The notes under the pieces: generated by a model
Seen by the model: only the letters and a program-made list of their open reading frames with translations
The model's database searches: none
What the model was told of the DNA's origin: nothing
Program-made: the position numbers and the translations under genes
DNA from: Knoellia locipacati
GTDB taxonomy: Bacteria; Actinomycetota; Actinomycetes; Actinomycetales; Dermatophilaceae
DNA length: 64,000 bases
NCBI RefSeq assembly: GCF_007992835.1
Contig: NZ_BKBA01000012.1
Location: forward strand, 1-64,000
Reading direction: 5' to 3'
Shown: positions 10,699 through 18,701 of the stretch, one piece after another
Position numbering within the stretch: the first letter of the stretch is position 1
Layout: each line of letters starts with the position of its first letter

Positions 10699-11063
10699 TT
10701 GGTCGGGACGATCTGGTAGGTCGGGTTGAAGATCGTGGGCTGGCCCTTGACCTTGGCGATCCGGCCCTCGGCCGTGAGGAAGACACCGGGGTCGATACCA
10801 GCGATCCGGCGCCGGCCCACCCACACGAGGTTGACCGAGCGCTCACCATCGAAGAGCTCGGCCACGAGGACCGGCACGCTCTGCTTCGGCGGGATCGTGA
10901 TGCAGCGGATGCACCCGGCGACCTTGGCGGGGCGACGCTCGACGAGCTCACCGGCACAGGCCACGGCGGCGTCGGGGTCCGACAGCGTGCGCTCGCGGAT
11001 CTCGGCCGCCTCGAGCTGCGCGTCGGTCCGGGTCAGGTCGCGGATGCGCTCCTTGAGGCCCAT
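10695..11063 (-). CDS. OB-fold nucleic-acid-binding domain protein (Rv2694c-like)
   Basis: This is a 122-residue protein with a helical N-terminus followed by a single OB-fold: GCIRCITIPPK, VLVAELFDGERSVNLVWVGRRRI and the AGIDPGVFLTAEGRI loop typical of these small actinobacterial proteins. ATG 11063 overlaps the upstream stop (TGATG). A GTG three bases earlier is also possible. The constant neighbourhood of dUTPase and DUF3710 suggests a role linked to nucleic-acid maintenance, but this is inference. Confidence 0.85.
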   Translation of the reverse strand: MGLKERIRDLTRTDAQLEAAEIRERTLSDPDAAVACAGELVERRPAKVAGCIRCITIPPKQSVPVLVAELFDGERSVNLVWVGRRRIAGIDPGVFLTAEGRIAKVKGQPTIFNPTYQIVPTK

Positions 11064-11836
11064 CACCTCACCTCGGTGATCTCTGGTCCGCGTTCGAAGG
11101 GGTTGAGGTCGTCGGTCGACGTGGGACCGGCGTCCGGTGCGCCCGGCGCCTCGGGCATCGGGGTGGCCTCCTCCTGCGGCAGGCGCAGCGGGAGCAGCTC
11201 GCGCGGAGCCATCGGGTCGCTGCCGCGGACGACGACGGTCTCGCGGAACACCTCGAGCAGCGGGGCGGCGGCGTCGTCGTCGATCGCGCCGCGACCGGAG
11301 ATGACACCGCGCAGGAACCAGCGCGGGCCATCGACACCGAGGAAGCGCGCCGGGGCGAAGACCGTGCGGCCGTCGGGGCCGGCGCTGGGCATGCGGGTGC
11401 GGAGCTCGGTGCCGAGCGGGCCGTCCTCGAGGTCGGCGGTGCCGCCCTGCGTCTCGATGGCGGCGCCGATCTCGGTGCGGATGTCGGCCCAGACGCCACC
11501 GGAGCGGGGTGCCGCGAAGGCCTGCAGCTGGAGGGCGGACTCGCCGAACACGGCGGTCGCGGCCACGACGTGCTGCTGCTCCTGGTCGATCTCGAGCCGG
11601 AGCTCCATGCCCTCGGCGCCGCGGATGCGCAGCGAACCCAGGTCGAGCCGGCCGTCGTCGTCCTCGACCTCGGTGGCGTCGTAGGGACCGGAGGTGCGGT
11701 CGACGGGCGCGTCCGGGGTCACCTCGGGCGCGTCGGTGTCGACGTCCTCGGCCCCGTCGACGACGTCGAGCTCGGTGTCGGTCCCGGCGTCTGCCGCGGT
11801 CTCCGCATCGGCCTTGCGCCGGCGAAAGATGCTCAC
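11063..11836 (-). CDS. DUF3710 protein
   Basis: The 257-residue protein starts with a basic FRRRKAD stretch and an acidic, disordered linker to about residue 65. A conserved domain then runs from RLDLGSLRI to PLRLPQ and contains [12 protein letters not shown]. This is the DUF3710 pattern (Rv2696c in M. tuberculosis); its function is unknown. The GTG start overlaps the dut stop as GTGA, and the end overlaps the OB-fold gene start. Confidence 0.88.
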   Translation of the reverse strand: MSIFRRRKADAETAADAGTDTELDVVDGAEDVDTDAPEVTPDAPVDRTSGPYDATEVEDDDGRLDLGSLRIRGAEGMELRLEIDQEQQHVVAATAVFGESALQLQAFAAPRSGGVWADIRTEIGAAIETQGGTADLEDGPLGTELRTRMPSAGPDGRTVFAPARFLGVDGPRWFLRGVISGRGAIDDDAAAPLLEVFRETVVVRGSDPMAPRELLPLRLPQEEATPMPEAPGAPDAGPTSTDDLNPFERGPEITEVR

Positions 11837-12330
11837 TGCGTGGTCACTTCCTCAAAAGGGTCAAGTGGGGTACTCGTTCCGAATCCCCCGGTGGATCCAT
11901 GTCCAGTGTCCCCCCGGACGCTCTCCGGGAGCGAGTCGGCCTCGGAGAACTCGGCGTGGAGGTATTCCTGCACGACGAGCTGGGCGATCCGGTCGCCCAC
12001 CTCGACGGTGAAGTCCTCGCGCGGGTCGAGGTTGACGAGGTTGACGAGGATCTCTCCCCGGTAGCCCGAGTCCACCGTCCCCGGCGCGTTGACGACGGTG
12101 ATCCCGTGCCGCGCCGCGAGGCCGGACCTCGGGTGGACGAGCCCGACGGTGCCCGCCGGCAGCGCGATCGCGATGCCGGTCGGGACGAGGGCCCGCTCCC
12201 CCGGGGCGAGCGTCACGCTCGCCACCGCGGTGAGGTCCGCCCCGGCGTCACCATCGGACGCGTATGCCGGGATGCGGGCTTCCGGAGTGAGCCTGCGGAA
12301 GGTCACCGGAATGCGAGAAGGGCCAGTCAC
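11833..12330 (-). CDS. dut: Deoxyuridine 5'-triphosphate nucleotidohydrolase
   Basis: dUTPase hydrolyses dUTP to dUMP and diphosphate, keeping uracil out of DNA and feeding dTMP synthesis. All trimeric-dUTPase motifs are present: [43 protein letters not shown] and the C-terminal arm [11 protein letters not shown] place the start at GTG 12330 (165 residues) rather than a GTG 51 bases earlier. A TAGGGT -10 box ends eight bases upstream, as for a leaderless mRNA, and the length then fits the family. It heads a tightly overlapping four-gene operon. Confidence 0.95.
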   Translation of the reverse strand: MTGPSRIPVTFRRLTPEARIPAYASDGDAGADLTAVASVTLAPGERALVPTGIAIALPAGTVGLVHPRSGLAARHGITVVNAPGTVDSGYRGEILVNLVNLDPREDFTVEVGDRIAQLVVQEYLHAEFSEADSLPESVRGDTGHGSTGGFGTSTPLDPFEEVTTQ

Positions 12331-12384
12331 GGGGACTGACCCTATCTCGGTCTCAGGCCCTCGCGGACCGCGTGTCTGCACCGC

Positions 12385-12684
12385 TCAGGCGGCGCACTCG
12401 CTGCAGATCATCTGGCCGTTCTTCTCGGACGCCAGCTGGCTGCGGTGATGCACGAGGAAGCACCGCGAACACGTGAACTCGTCGGCCTGACGCGGGATGA
12501 CCCGCACCGACATCTCCTCGCCCGAGAGGTCGGCGCCCGGGAGCTCGAAGCCCTCGGCCTGCTCGGTCTCGTCGACATCCACGCTGGAGGATCGCTTGTC
12601 GTTGCGACGAGTCTTGAGCTCCTCGATGGAGTCCTCGGACAGCTCGTCGTCGGTCTTGCGTGGCGCGTCGTAGTCAGTCGCCAT
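12385..12684 (-). CDS. DUF4193 zinc-ribbon protein
   Basis: This 99-residue protein has an acidic N-terminal two thirds (MATDYDAPRKTDDELSEDS) and a C-terminal zinc-ribbon-like pair of cysteine knuckles, FTCSRCFLVHHRSQL and MICSECAA. It matches DUF4193 (Rv2699c), an actinobacteria-wide family of unknown function. ATG 12684 is supported by a GGAG box five bases upstream. It lies between suhB and dut in the conserved order. Confidence 0.92.
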   Translation of the reverse strand: MATDYDAPRKTDDELSEDSIEELKTRRNDKRSSSVDVDETEQAEGFELPGADLSGEEMSVRVIPRQADEFTCSRCFLVHHRSQLASEKNGQMICSECAA

Positions 12685-12841
12685 TGCGCTCCTTTCCAAA
12701 GTCCTGTGGTCAGTTCCGGAGGCAGTTCCGGGACACTGACGGTCCTGCTTCGCCCAGTCAACGCATGGACCGGCGATTTTGTGCCCGTGCGAGCGGCGAT
12801 TGTGCACCATCGGCGAGTTTCCCGCCACGGCGGGGCTGAGA

Positions 12842-13690
12842 CTAGCCCTCCAGGTGCCGCCGCGTCCCCGTTTCGACGACGTCCGGGAAGGCGTCGGCGA
12901 GCCCGGGGGCGCAGGCCCACGTGAGCGCCTCGCCCGGCCCGTCGAACCCGCCGACGTGGACGCCCGCCTCGAGGGCGACGAGCCACCCGGCGGCGAGGTC
13001 CCAGGGGTTGAGCCCGGTCTCGTAGTAGGCGTCGACCCGACCCGCGGCCACGGCGCACAGGTCGAGGGCGGCGCTGCCCGCCCGGCGGATGTCGCGGATC
13101 TGCGGGAGGAGGTCGAGCACGAGGCGACCCTGACGCTCACGGCGCTCCGCGGCATACCCGAACCCCGTGGCCACGAGGGCCTGGCCGAGCGAGTCGCAGG
13201 CGGTCGGCGCCAAGGGGCGCTGGCTCTCGCCGACGACGAGGCGTGCGCCGGCTCCCGCGCGGGCGCTGAAGAGCTCGTCGGTCACCGGGTTGAAGACCAC
13301 GCCCGCGAAGGGACGCCACCCACCCGGGACGGACGGGTCGCCGACCACGGCGGCGACGGACACGGCATACGCAGGTATGCCGTAGAGGTAGTTGACGGTC
13401 CCGTCGATCGGGTCGATGACCCAGGTGATGCCGGAGGTGCCGGTCGCTCCCCCGTCCTCCTCGCCGAGGACCGCGTCGTCGGGGCGGGCCTCGCGCAACC
13501 GCGCCAGGAGGTGGTCCTGCGAGGCCTGGTCCATCGCGGTGACGACGTCGGTGGCGGTCGACTTGGTCGCCGCGACCTCGACGGCGTCGGGCCGTTCGTC
13601 GACCACGAGACGGCCGGCGGAGCGGGCGACGTCGGCGGCGAGGGCCTCGAGGGCGGCCGCGAGGGTGTCGTCGGGGAGCGTGAGGTCCAT
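12842..13690 (-). CDS. suhB: Inositol-1-monophosphatase family protein (SuhB-like)
   Basis: This Mg2+-dependent phosphatase of 282 residues probably dephosphorylates myo-inositol-1-phosphate, needed for phosphatidylinositol and mycothiol, or a related sugar phosphate. Metal-binding motifs are visible: GEEDGG, WVIDPIDGTVNYLYG and the late ETGLNPWDLAAG. ATG 13690 follows the ferrochelatase stop by one base, so the pair is translationally coupled. A pair of octamers (CGGCATAC at 13363, GTATGCCG at 13375) lies within the coding sequence. Confidence 0.92.
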   Translation of the reverse strand: MDLTLPDDTLAAALEALAADVARSAGRLVVDERPDAVEVAATKSTATDVVTAMDQASQDHLLARLREARPDDAVLGEEDGGATGTSGITWVIDPIDGTVNYLYGIPAYAVSVAAVVGDPSVPGGWRPFAGVVFNPVTDELFSARAGAGARLVVGESQRPLAPTACDSLGQALVATGFGYAAERRERQGRLVLDLLPQIRDIRRAGSAALDLCAVAAGRVDAYYETGLNPWDLAAGWLVALEAGVHVGGFDGPGEALTWACAPGLADAFPDVVETGTRRHLEG

Positions 13691-13691
13691 G

Positions 13692-14810
13692 TCAGTCCCG
13701 CCCGCAGAGCGCCGGCTTGGCGGCGCGCAGGTTCGGGCAGCAGCCGCCGGCGCAGATCGAGGGCCGCACGTCGCCGCCGTCGGCCTGGGCGGGCACCACG
13801 AGCTCGTCGCGGGCCTCGGCGGCCCGCTCGTGGACGAGGTCGACGAGCGCCTCGACGAAGAGCGGGTGGGTGCCGGCAGTGGGGACCCGGGCGAAGCGGA
13901 CGTCCACGCGGTCGGCCGTCTCCTTGGCCTCGCGGTCGAGGTCGTTGACGACCTCCATGTGGTCGGAGACGAAGCCGATCGGTGCGACGACCACGGTCCG
14001 CACGCCCTCGGCGGCGAGCTCCTCGATGCGGTCGTTGACGTCGGGTTCGAGCCACGGCGTGCGCGGGCTGCCGGAGCGCGAGCAGAAGACGAGCTCGTGC
14101 TCGAGCGAGGTGCCCGTGCGCTCGGCCAGCCCCTGCGCGACGAGACGGCCGGTGCGCAGGTGCTGCTCGACGTAGAGGTTGCCGTCGCCGTCACCCGGGC
14201 CAGAGGTGTCGTCCATGGCGTTGGGGACCGAGTGCGTGACGAAGAGCAGCCGGGTCGTGGCGGGGTCGAGGTCGGGGATGGCCTCGACGGTCTCGACGAG
14301 GTGCTCGGTGTTGACGGCGACGAAGCCGGGGTGCAGCGCGTAGGGCCGGATCTTGTCGATGACGAGGTCGGCGGCGGCGATGCCGAGCTCGTCGGTCGCG
14401 GCGGCGAGGTCCTCGCGGTACTGACGGCAGCCGGAGTACGACGAGTAGGCCGACGTCACGACCACGCACAGGCGCAGCAGGCCCTCGGCCCGGGCCGCAC
14501 GGAGCGTGTCGGTGACGAACGGGTCGCTGTTGCGGTTGCCCCAGAGGACCGGGACCGCCGAGCCGCGACCGGCGATCTCGGTCTCGAGCGCGGCGAGCAG
14601 GGCGCGGTTCTGGTCGTTGATCGGGCTGCGGCCACCGAAGTGGTGGTAGTGGGTGGCCACCTCCTCGAGGCGCTCCTCGGGGATGTCGCGCCCGGCGGTC
14701 ACGCGACGCAGGAACGGCATGACCTCCTCGGGCGCCTCGGGGCCACCGAAGGAGAGCAGGAGGACGGCGTCATAGGGGGCGAGGGCGTCCTCGTCGGACT
14801 GGATCGGCAT
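13692..14810 (-). CDS. cpfC: Coproporphyrin III ferrochelatase
   Basis: The enzyme inserts Fe2+ into coproporphyrin III in the actinobacterial and firmicute haem route; older annotations call it HemH. Motifs include LLLSFGGPE near the N-terminus, VLWGNRNSDPF, the metal-site region FVTHSVPNAMDD and PIGFVSDHMEVVNDLD. Cysteines in SGCRQY and in the C-terminal CAGGCC...LCG cluster fit the [2Fe-2S] centre described for actinobacterial ferrochelatases. I choose ATG 14810 (372 residues) because a TAGGTT -10 box lies six bases before it; a GTG six bases earlier is the alternative. suhB follows after one base. Confidence 0.93.
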   Translation of the reverse strand: MPIQSDEDALAPYDAVLLLSFGGPEAPEEVMPFLRRVTAGRDIPEERLEEVATHYHHFGGRSPINDQNRALLAALETEIAGRGSAVPVLWGNRNSDPFVTDTLRAARAEGLLRLCVVVTSAYSSYSGCRQYREDLAAATDELGIAAADLVIDKIRPYALHPGFVAVNTEHLVETVEAIPDLDPATTRLLFVTHSVPNAMDDTSGPGDGDGNLYVEQHLRTGRLVAQGLAERTGTSLEHELVFCSRSGSPRTPWLEPDVNDRIEELAAEGVRTVVVAPIGFVSDHMEVVNDLDREAKETADRVDVRFARVPTAGTHPLFVEALVDLVHERAAEARDELVVPAQADGGDVRPSICAGGCCPNLRAAKPALCGRD

Positions 14811-14925
14811 ACCCACAACCTAACGAGCCCCGGATGAGGAGTGGCGCCCGGCGTGGGCTGCTTTGGAACAGGGGTCGAAGGTGGCACAGTCGAGGGTGTC
14901 CAGACCACAGCCCGGGAGATCACTG

Positions 14926-16116
14926 ATGAAGGACCTTCGTCTCATCGGCGTCCACGAGGACGGCGACCACGTCCTCCTCTCCGACGTCGAGGGCCAGCGC
15001 TACCGGGCACCCCTCGACGAGGCCATGCGCGCGGCGGCCCGCCGCGACCGCCCCCGTCTGGGGCAGCTCCAGATCGAGATCGACGGCGGCCTGCGTCCCC
15101 GCGACGTCCAGTCCCTCATCCGCTCCGGCCTCTCGACCGAGGAGGTCGCCGACCGCGCCGGCTGGACGGTCGAGAAGGTGCAGCGGTTCGAGGGCCCTGT
15201 GCTCGCCGAGCGCGAGTACATCGCCAACCAGGCCCGCGCCTGCGTCATCGGCACGGTGCGCCTCACCTCGGGTCCGAGCGCAGGCACGGTCACCGAGCAG
15301 ACGCTGGGCTCACGGGCCGACGAGCGCTTCAAGGAGCGCGGCGTCCCCGGCGAGCTCGTGCGCTGGGACTCGGCCCGGCTCGACGACGGTCGCTGGACCG
15401 TCACCGCGACCTTCCCCGCCGGTGGGCGTGAGCGCGCCGGCGCCTGGACCTTCGACCCCCGGCTCAAGTCGCTGCTGGCCACCAACGACGAGGCCCGCTG
15501 GCTCAGCGAGGAGGCACGGAGCGACTCGGCCATCCCGACGCCGCACATCGCGACGACCGCCAACCCGGCGAGTGCCGTCTTCGACGTCGAGGCCGAGGGT
15601 GGCGTCGACGACCCGCGCCCCGCCCGCAAGGACTCGGCACGCGAGCCGATCGACCTCATGGCGGCGATGCGCGAGCAGTCCAGCCGCTCGCGCCGTGGCC
15701 GTGGCCGCACCCGGTCCACCCCGACCCGCACCCCGGGCGACGAGGCTCCTCGCGAGGACGCCCTGCCGCTCGAGGAGCTCGTGGGCGACCCGGCCGAGGC
15801 TCCGGAGCCCCCTGCGGCCCGCGGCGCCCACCCCATCGCCGCCCACCTCGACGAGCGCGCCGGCACCGTCACCGAGGACGACCTCGTCCACCTGGCCCGC
15901 ATGGACGCGCTGCACGACGTCGAGTCCGACGAGGACCTGCCCGAGGAGCCCGCCGACGAGGCGGAGGACGAGGTCGAGGACGAGGTCGAGGACTCCACGC
16001 CCGAGCCCACCCCGGCACCGGCCCCCGCTCGCAGGAGCACGGGACGCAAGAGCGGTCGCAAGAGCGTCCCGAGCTGGGACGACATCATGTTCGGCGGAGG
16101 ACGCGGCGGCGCCTGA
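14926..16116 (+). CDS. sepH: Septation protein SepH
   Basis: SepH is a conserved actinobacterial cell-division protein that binds FtsZ and stimulates Z-ring assembly. The N-terminal DUF3071 domain covers residues 1-170: MKDLRLIGVHEDGDHVLLSD, a helix-turn-helix-like STEEVADRAGWTVEKVQRFEGPVLAEREY, and LGSRADERF. A long acidic and proline-rich linker follows, and the C-terminus carries the conserved VPSWDDIMFGG motif. ATG 14926 has a GGGAG box seven bases upstream. It is divergent from the ferrochelatase and convergent with thymidine kinase. Confidence 0.95.
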   Translation: MKDLRLIGVHEDGDHVLLSDVEGQRYRAPLDEAMRAAARRDRPRLGQLQIEIDGGLRPRDVQSLIRSGLSTEEVADRAGWTVEKVQRFEGPVLAEREYIANQARACVIGTVRLTSGPSAGTVTEQTLGSRADERFKERGVPGELVRWDSARLDDGRWTVTATFPAGGRERAGAWTFDPRLKSLLATNDEARWLSEEARSDSAIPTPHIATTANPASAVFDVEAEGGVDDPRPARKDSAREPIDLMAAMREQSSRSRRGRGRTRSTPTRTPGDEAPREDALPLEELVGDPAEAPEPPAARGAHPIAAHLDERAGTVTEDDLVHLARMDALHDVESDEDLPEEPADEAEDEVEDEVEDSTPEPTPAPAPARRSTGRKSGRKSVPSWDDIMFGGGRGGA

Positions 16117-16170
16117 GCCACCCACCACCCACGGCTGACACGTGCGAGAGGGCCCACGCCCCAGCCGAGC

Positions 16171-16851
16171 TCAGCCGCGGGGCGGCACCGGGCAGACGTC
16201 GAGGTCGTCGAACGGCAGCACGTCCGGCGTGGTCGACGCCAGCCGTGCAGCGTGGCTGCTCATCCGCCGCATGTAGTGACGCCGGCAGAGCACCTCGTAC
16301 TCGACGAGCGTGTCGCTCGCGGTGGCCGTGTCGCCGACGACGACCTGCTCGCCCTCGACCACCATGACGCCGTCGATGATGCGGGCGTTGTGGGTGGCGC
16401 GGTCACCGCACCAGCACAGGGCCGCGACCTGGAGCACCTGGACGCGGTCGGCGAGCTCGAACAGGCGCTTGGACCCGGGGAAGAGCTCGGTGCGGAAGTC
16501 GGCGGTGATGCCGAAGCAGTTCACGTCGATGCCGAGCTCGTCGACGATGCGGGCGAGCTGCTCGATCTGGGCGGCGGTGTAGAACTGCGCCTCGTCACAG
16601 ATGAGGTAGTCGACCCGCTGGGCGTGGGTGAGGTGCTCGACGACAACGTCCCAGAAGTCGAGGTCGTCACCGACCTCGTGGGCCTGGGTGGAGAGGCCGA
16701 GCCGCGAGGACAGCACCGACTCGCCCATCCGGTCGAGCTTGGTGAAGATCAGCCCGACCCGGGAGCGCGCCCGGTGGTTGTGGTCCATCTGGAGGGCAAG
16801 GGTCGACTTGCCACAGTCCATCGTTCCCGAGAAGAAGACGAGCTCAGCCAC
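16171..16851 (-). CDS. tdk: Thymidine kinase
   Basis: This type II thymidine kinase phosphorylates thymidine to dTMP in pyrimidine salvage. The 226-residue protein has the P-loop SGTMDCGKST, the DEAQF Walker B region, and a zinc ribbon formed by LCWCGDRATHNAR and LCRRHY. GTG 16851 is preceded by AAGGTG seven bases away. It follows the phosphodiesterase gene by eleven bases and is probably co-transcribed with it. Confidence 0.95.
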   Translation of the reverse strand: MAELVFFSGTMDCGKSTLALQMDHNHRARSRVGLIFTKLDRMGESVLSSRLGLSTQAHEVGDDLDFWDVVVEHLTHAQRVDYLICDEAQFYTAAQIEQLARIVDELGIDVNCFGITADFRTELFPGSKRLFELADRVQVLQVAALCWCGDRATHNARIIDGVMVVEGEQVVVGDTATASDTLVEYEVLCRRHYMRRMSSHAARLASTTPDVLPFDDLDVCPVPPRG

Positions 16852-16862
16852 GAGGCGACACC

Positions 16863-18047
16863 TTATGTCGACCGCGCCGCGACGTGGAACATCGGCACGG
16901 GCACCTCGTCGTCGGTGAGCGACCCGTGCAGCCCGATGAGGGCGAGGAGCTCGGGTCGGTGGTGGCGTGAGTCGACGACGGCGTGGTCGTCCCGCATCGC
17001 GACGACGACGTCGCCGATGCGTGCCAGGTGCTCGTCGTGCACCGCTCCGAACAGGCCTTCGGCCACGGCCTGCTCCCGGGACAGCACCCACGCGAAGCTC
17101 CCGATCCGCGCCTGCCACGTCGCGAGGACGTCGTCGGTGGCTCCGGGCTCGCAGTAGAGCTGCGGAGCCCGCGGCTCACCACCGGAGTGGCGCACCCCGG
17201 CGGCCAGCTCCGTGTCGTGGGCGAGGTCGAGGCGGTTGGCCATCGGCACGTCGACCATGCCGTGGTCGGCGGTGATCGTCAGCGAGCAGTCGTCGGGCAG
17301 GCCCTGGGCCAGCCGCGCCAGGGCCCGGTCGATCGTCTCGAGCTCGTCACCCCACTGCCACGACTGGCAGCCGTGGACGTGCCCGACCTTGTCGAGCTCG
17401 CCCCAGTAGAGGTAGGTCAGGGTGCGCTGCTTGGTGCGTGCGTGCGCCAGCGTGGCGTCGACCCGGGCGTCGAGCGACTGCGCCGCGACGAAGCGCCCAC
17501 CGCGCAGGGCAGCCCGCGTCAGCCCGGACCCGTCGAAGAACCCCGGCCCGATGCGGACCACGTCGAGGCCCGCACCGGCGGCCCGCTCGAACCACGTCCT
17601 GCGCGGCTGCCAGCGCTCGGGCACGGGGCCGTCCTCCCAGGACAGCTCGTTGAGCAGCCGATCCTCGCCGGGGACGAGCACCTCGAACCCCACGAGCCCG
17701 TGAGAGCCCGGGGAAAGGCCTGTCCCGAACGACCCCATCGAGACCGGGGTCGTCGACGGGAAGCCCGACGCGATGCGCCGCCCCGCGCCGAACTGTCCCC
17801 GCAGCCACGGCGCATGCCCACCACGGCGCCGGAGCAGGTCGTAGCCCAGCCCGTCGACGAGCACGACGACGGCGCTCCTCGCCGGCGGCAGGACCCAGCG
17901 AGCCGGGAGCCCCTCGTCGCCGGCCGGCTCCCCCACGCCGAGCGCCGAGACGACCGAGGGCAGGACGTCGCCGAGACCGCCCTCGCCGTAGGCCGGCGCG
18001 GGCGCCGGCGCGCCCCCCGGCCCGCCCGCCGGCATGCCTGCCGTCAC
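16863..18047 (-). CDS. Alkaline-phosphatase-superfamily nucleotide pyrophosphatase/phosphodiesterase
   Basis: This 394-residue enzyme of the phosphodiesterase/NPP type has no signal peptide. Metal and nucleophile motifs are VVLVDGLGYDLL, GFPSTTPVSMGSFGTG (Thr nucleophile), YWGELDKVGHVHG and TADHGMVDVP. The N-terminal 25 residues are Gly/Ala/Pro-rich. GTG 18047 overlaps the DUF5998 stop as GTGA. Its substrate cannot be read from the sequence; the thymidine kinase neighbour is only suggestive of nucleotide metabolism. Confidence 0.88.
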   Translation of the reverse strand: MTAGMPAGGPGGAPAPAPAYGEGGLGDVLPSVVSALGVGEPAGDEGLPARWVLPPARSAVVVLVDGLGYDLLRRRGGHAPWLRGQFGAGRRIASGFPSTTPVSMGSFGTGLSPGSHGLVGFEVLVPGEDRLLNELSWEDGPVPERWQPRRTWFERAAGAGLDVVRIGPGFFDGSGLTRAALRGGRFVAAQSLDARVDATLAHARTKQRTLTYLYWGELDKVGHVHGCQSWQWGDELETIDRALARLAQGLPDDCSLTITADHGMVDVPMANRLDLAHDTELAAGVRHSGGEPRAPQLYCEPGATDDVLATWQARIGSFAWVLSREQAVAEGLFGAVHDEHLARIGDVVVAMRDDHAVVDSRHHRPELLALIGLHGSLTDDEVPVPMFHVAARST

Positions 18048-18649
18048 TCGCCGAGCGAGGCCGAGAGCGCATGCGCGAACGAGATCGCCTGCCGCAGGGC
18101 CGGGTCACCGTCGGCGGTGGCCGACACGCGCAGGGCGATGTCGTCGCTCGAGATCGTGCCGTCGTAGCCGTGGTCGGCGTCGCAGCCGGGCTCACCACAC
18201 GTGGCGGGCAGCAGGTCGACGCGGCTCACCGCACCCCAGCCGAGGGTGAGCGTCAGCTCGCGGCCGAGGGAGCCGGGCACGTAGTTCTGGGGGTCGGGGA
18301 CGACGTGGGTCAGCATGACGCCGCGGACCGCCGACAGCGGGATGCTCTCGGTCGTCGCGGTCGCGACCTCGCCCTCGGCGGTGCTGGCGCCACTCACCGC
18401 ACCCTCGTCGGCGTGGTCGTCGGCGTGCGCGATGACGAGCCGTGAGGAGGTGAGCACGAGCACGGTGACGTGGCGACGGATGACGTCGCGGTCGAAGGTC
18501 GTCTCGAGGTGGACGAGGTGCGAGAGCACGTCCTCACCGGCCAGGGCCGCGGAGACCACGTCGGCGACGAGCGCCGGGTAGTAGCCGGCGCGCTCGATCG
18601 CATCGGTGAGGTCGCCCGGCAGGGTCGGGACGTCGAACGTGCGCTTCAT
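18044..18649 (-). CDS. DUF5998 protein
   Basis: The 201-residue protein begins MKRTFDVPTLPGDLTDAIERAG and contains LETTFDRDVIRRHVTVLVLT and the motif CGEPGCDADHGYDG. These features match DUF5998, an uncharacterised actinobacterial family usually found beside the phosphodiesterase gene. No signal peptide or membrane segment is seen. The ATG has only a GGGGG run next to it. It is the first gene of a probable DUF5998-phosphodiesterase-tdk operon. Confidence 0.85.
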   Translation of the reverse strand: MKRTFDVPTLPGDLTDAIERAGYYPALVADVVSAALAGEDVLSHLVHLETTFDRDVIRRHVTVLVLTSSRLVIAHADDHADEGAVSGASTAEGEVATATTESIPLSAVRGVMLTHVVPDPQNYVPGSLGRELTLTLGWGAVSRVDLLPATCGEPGCDADHGYDGTISSDDIALRVSATADGDPALRQAISFAHALSASLGE

Positions 18650-18701
18650 GCCCCCATTCTGCCGCACCGGGCGACATCGGCCTCCCACGCCGGGGAACGG
18701 C

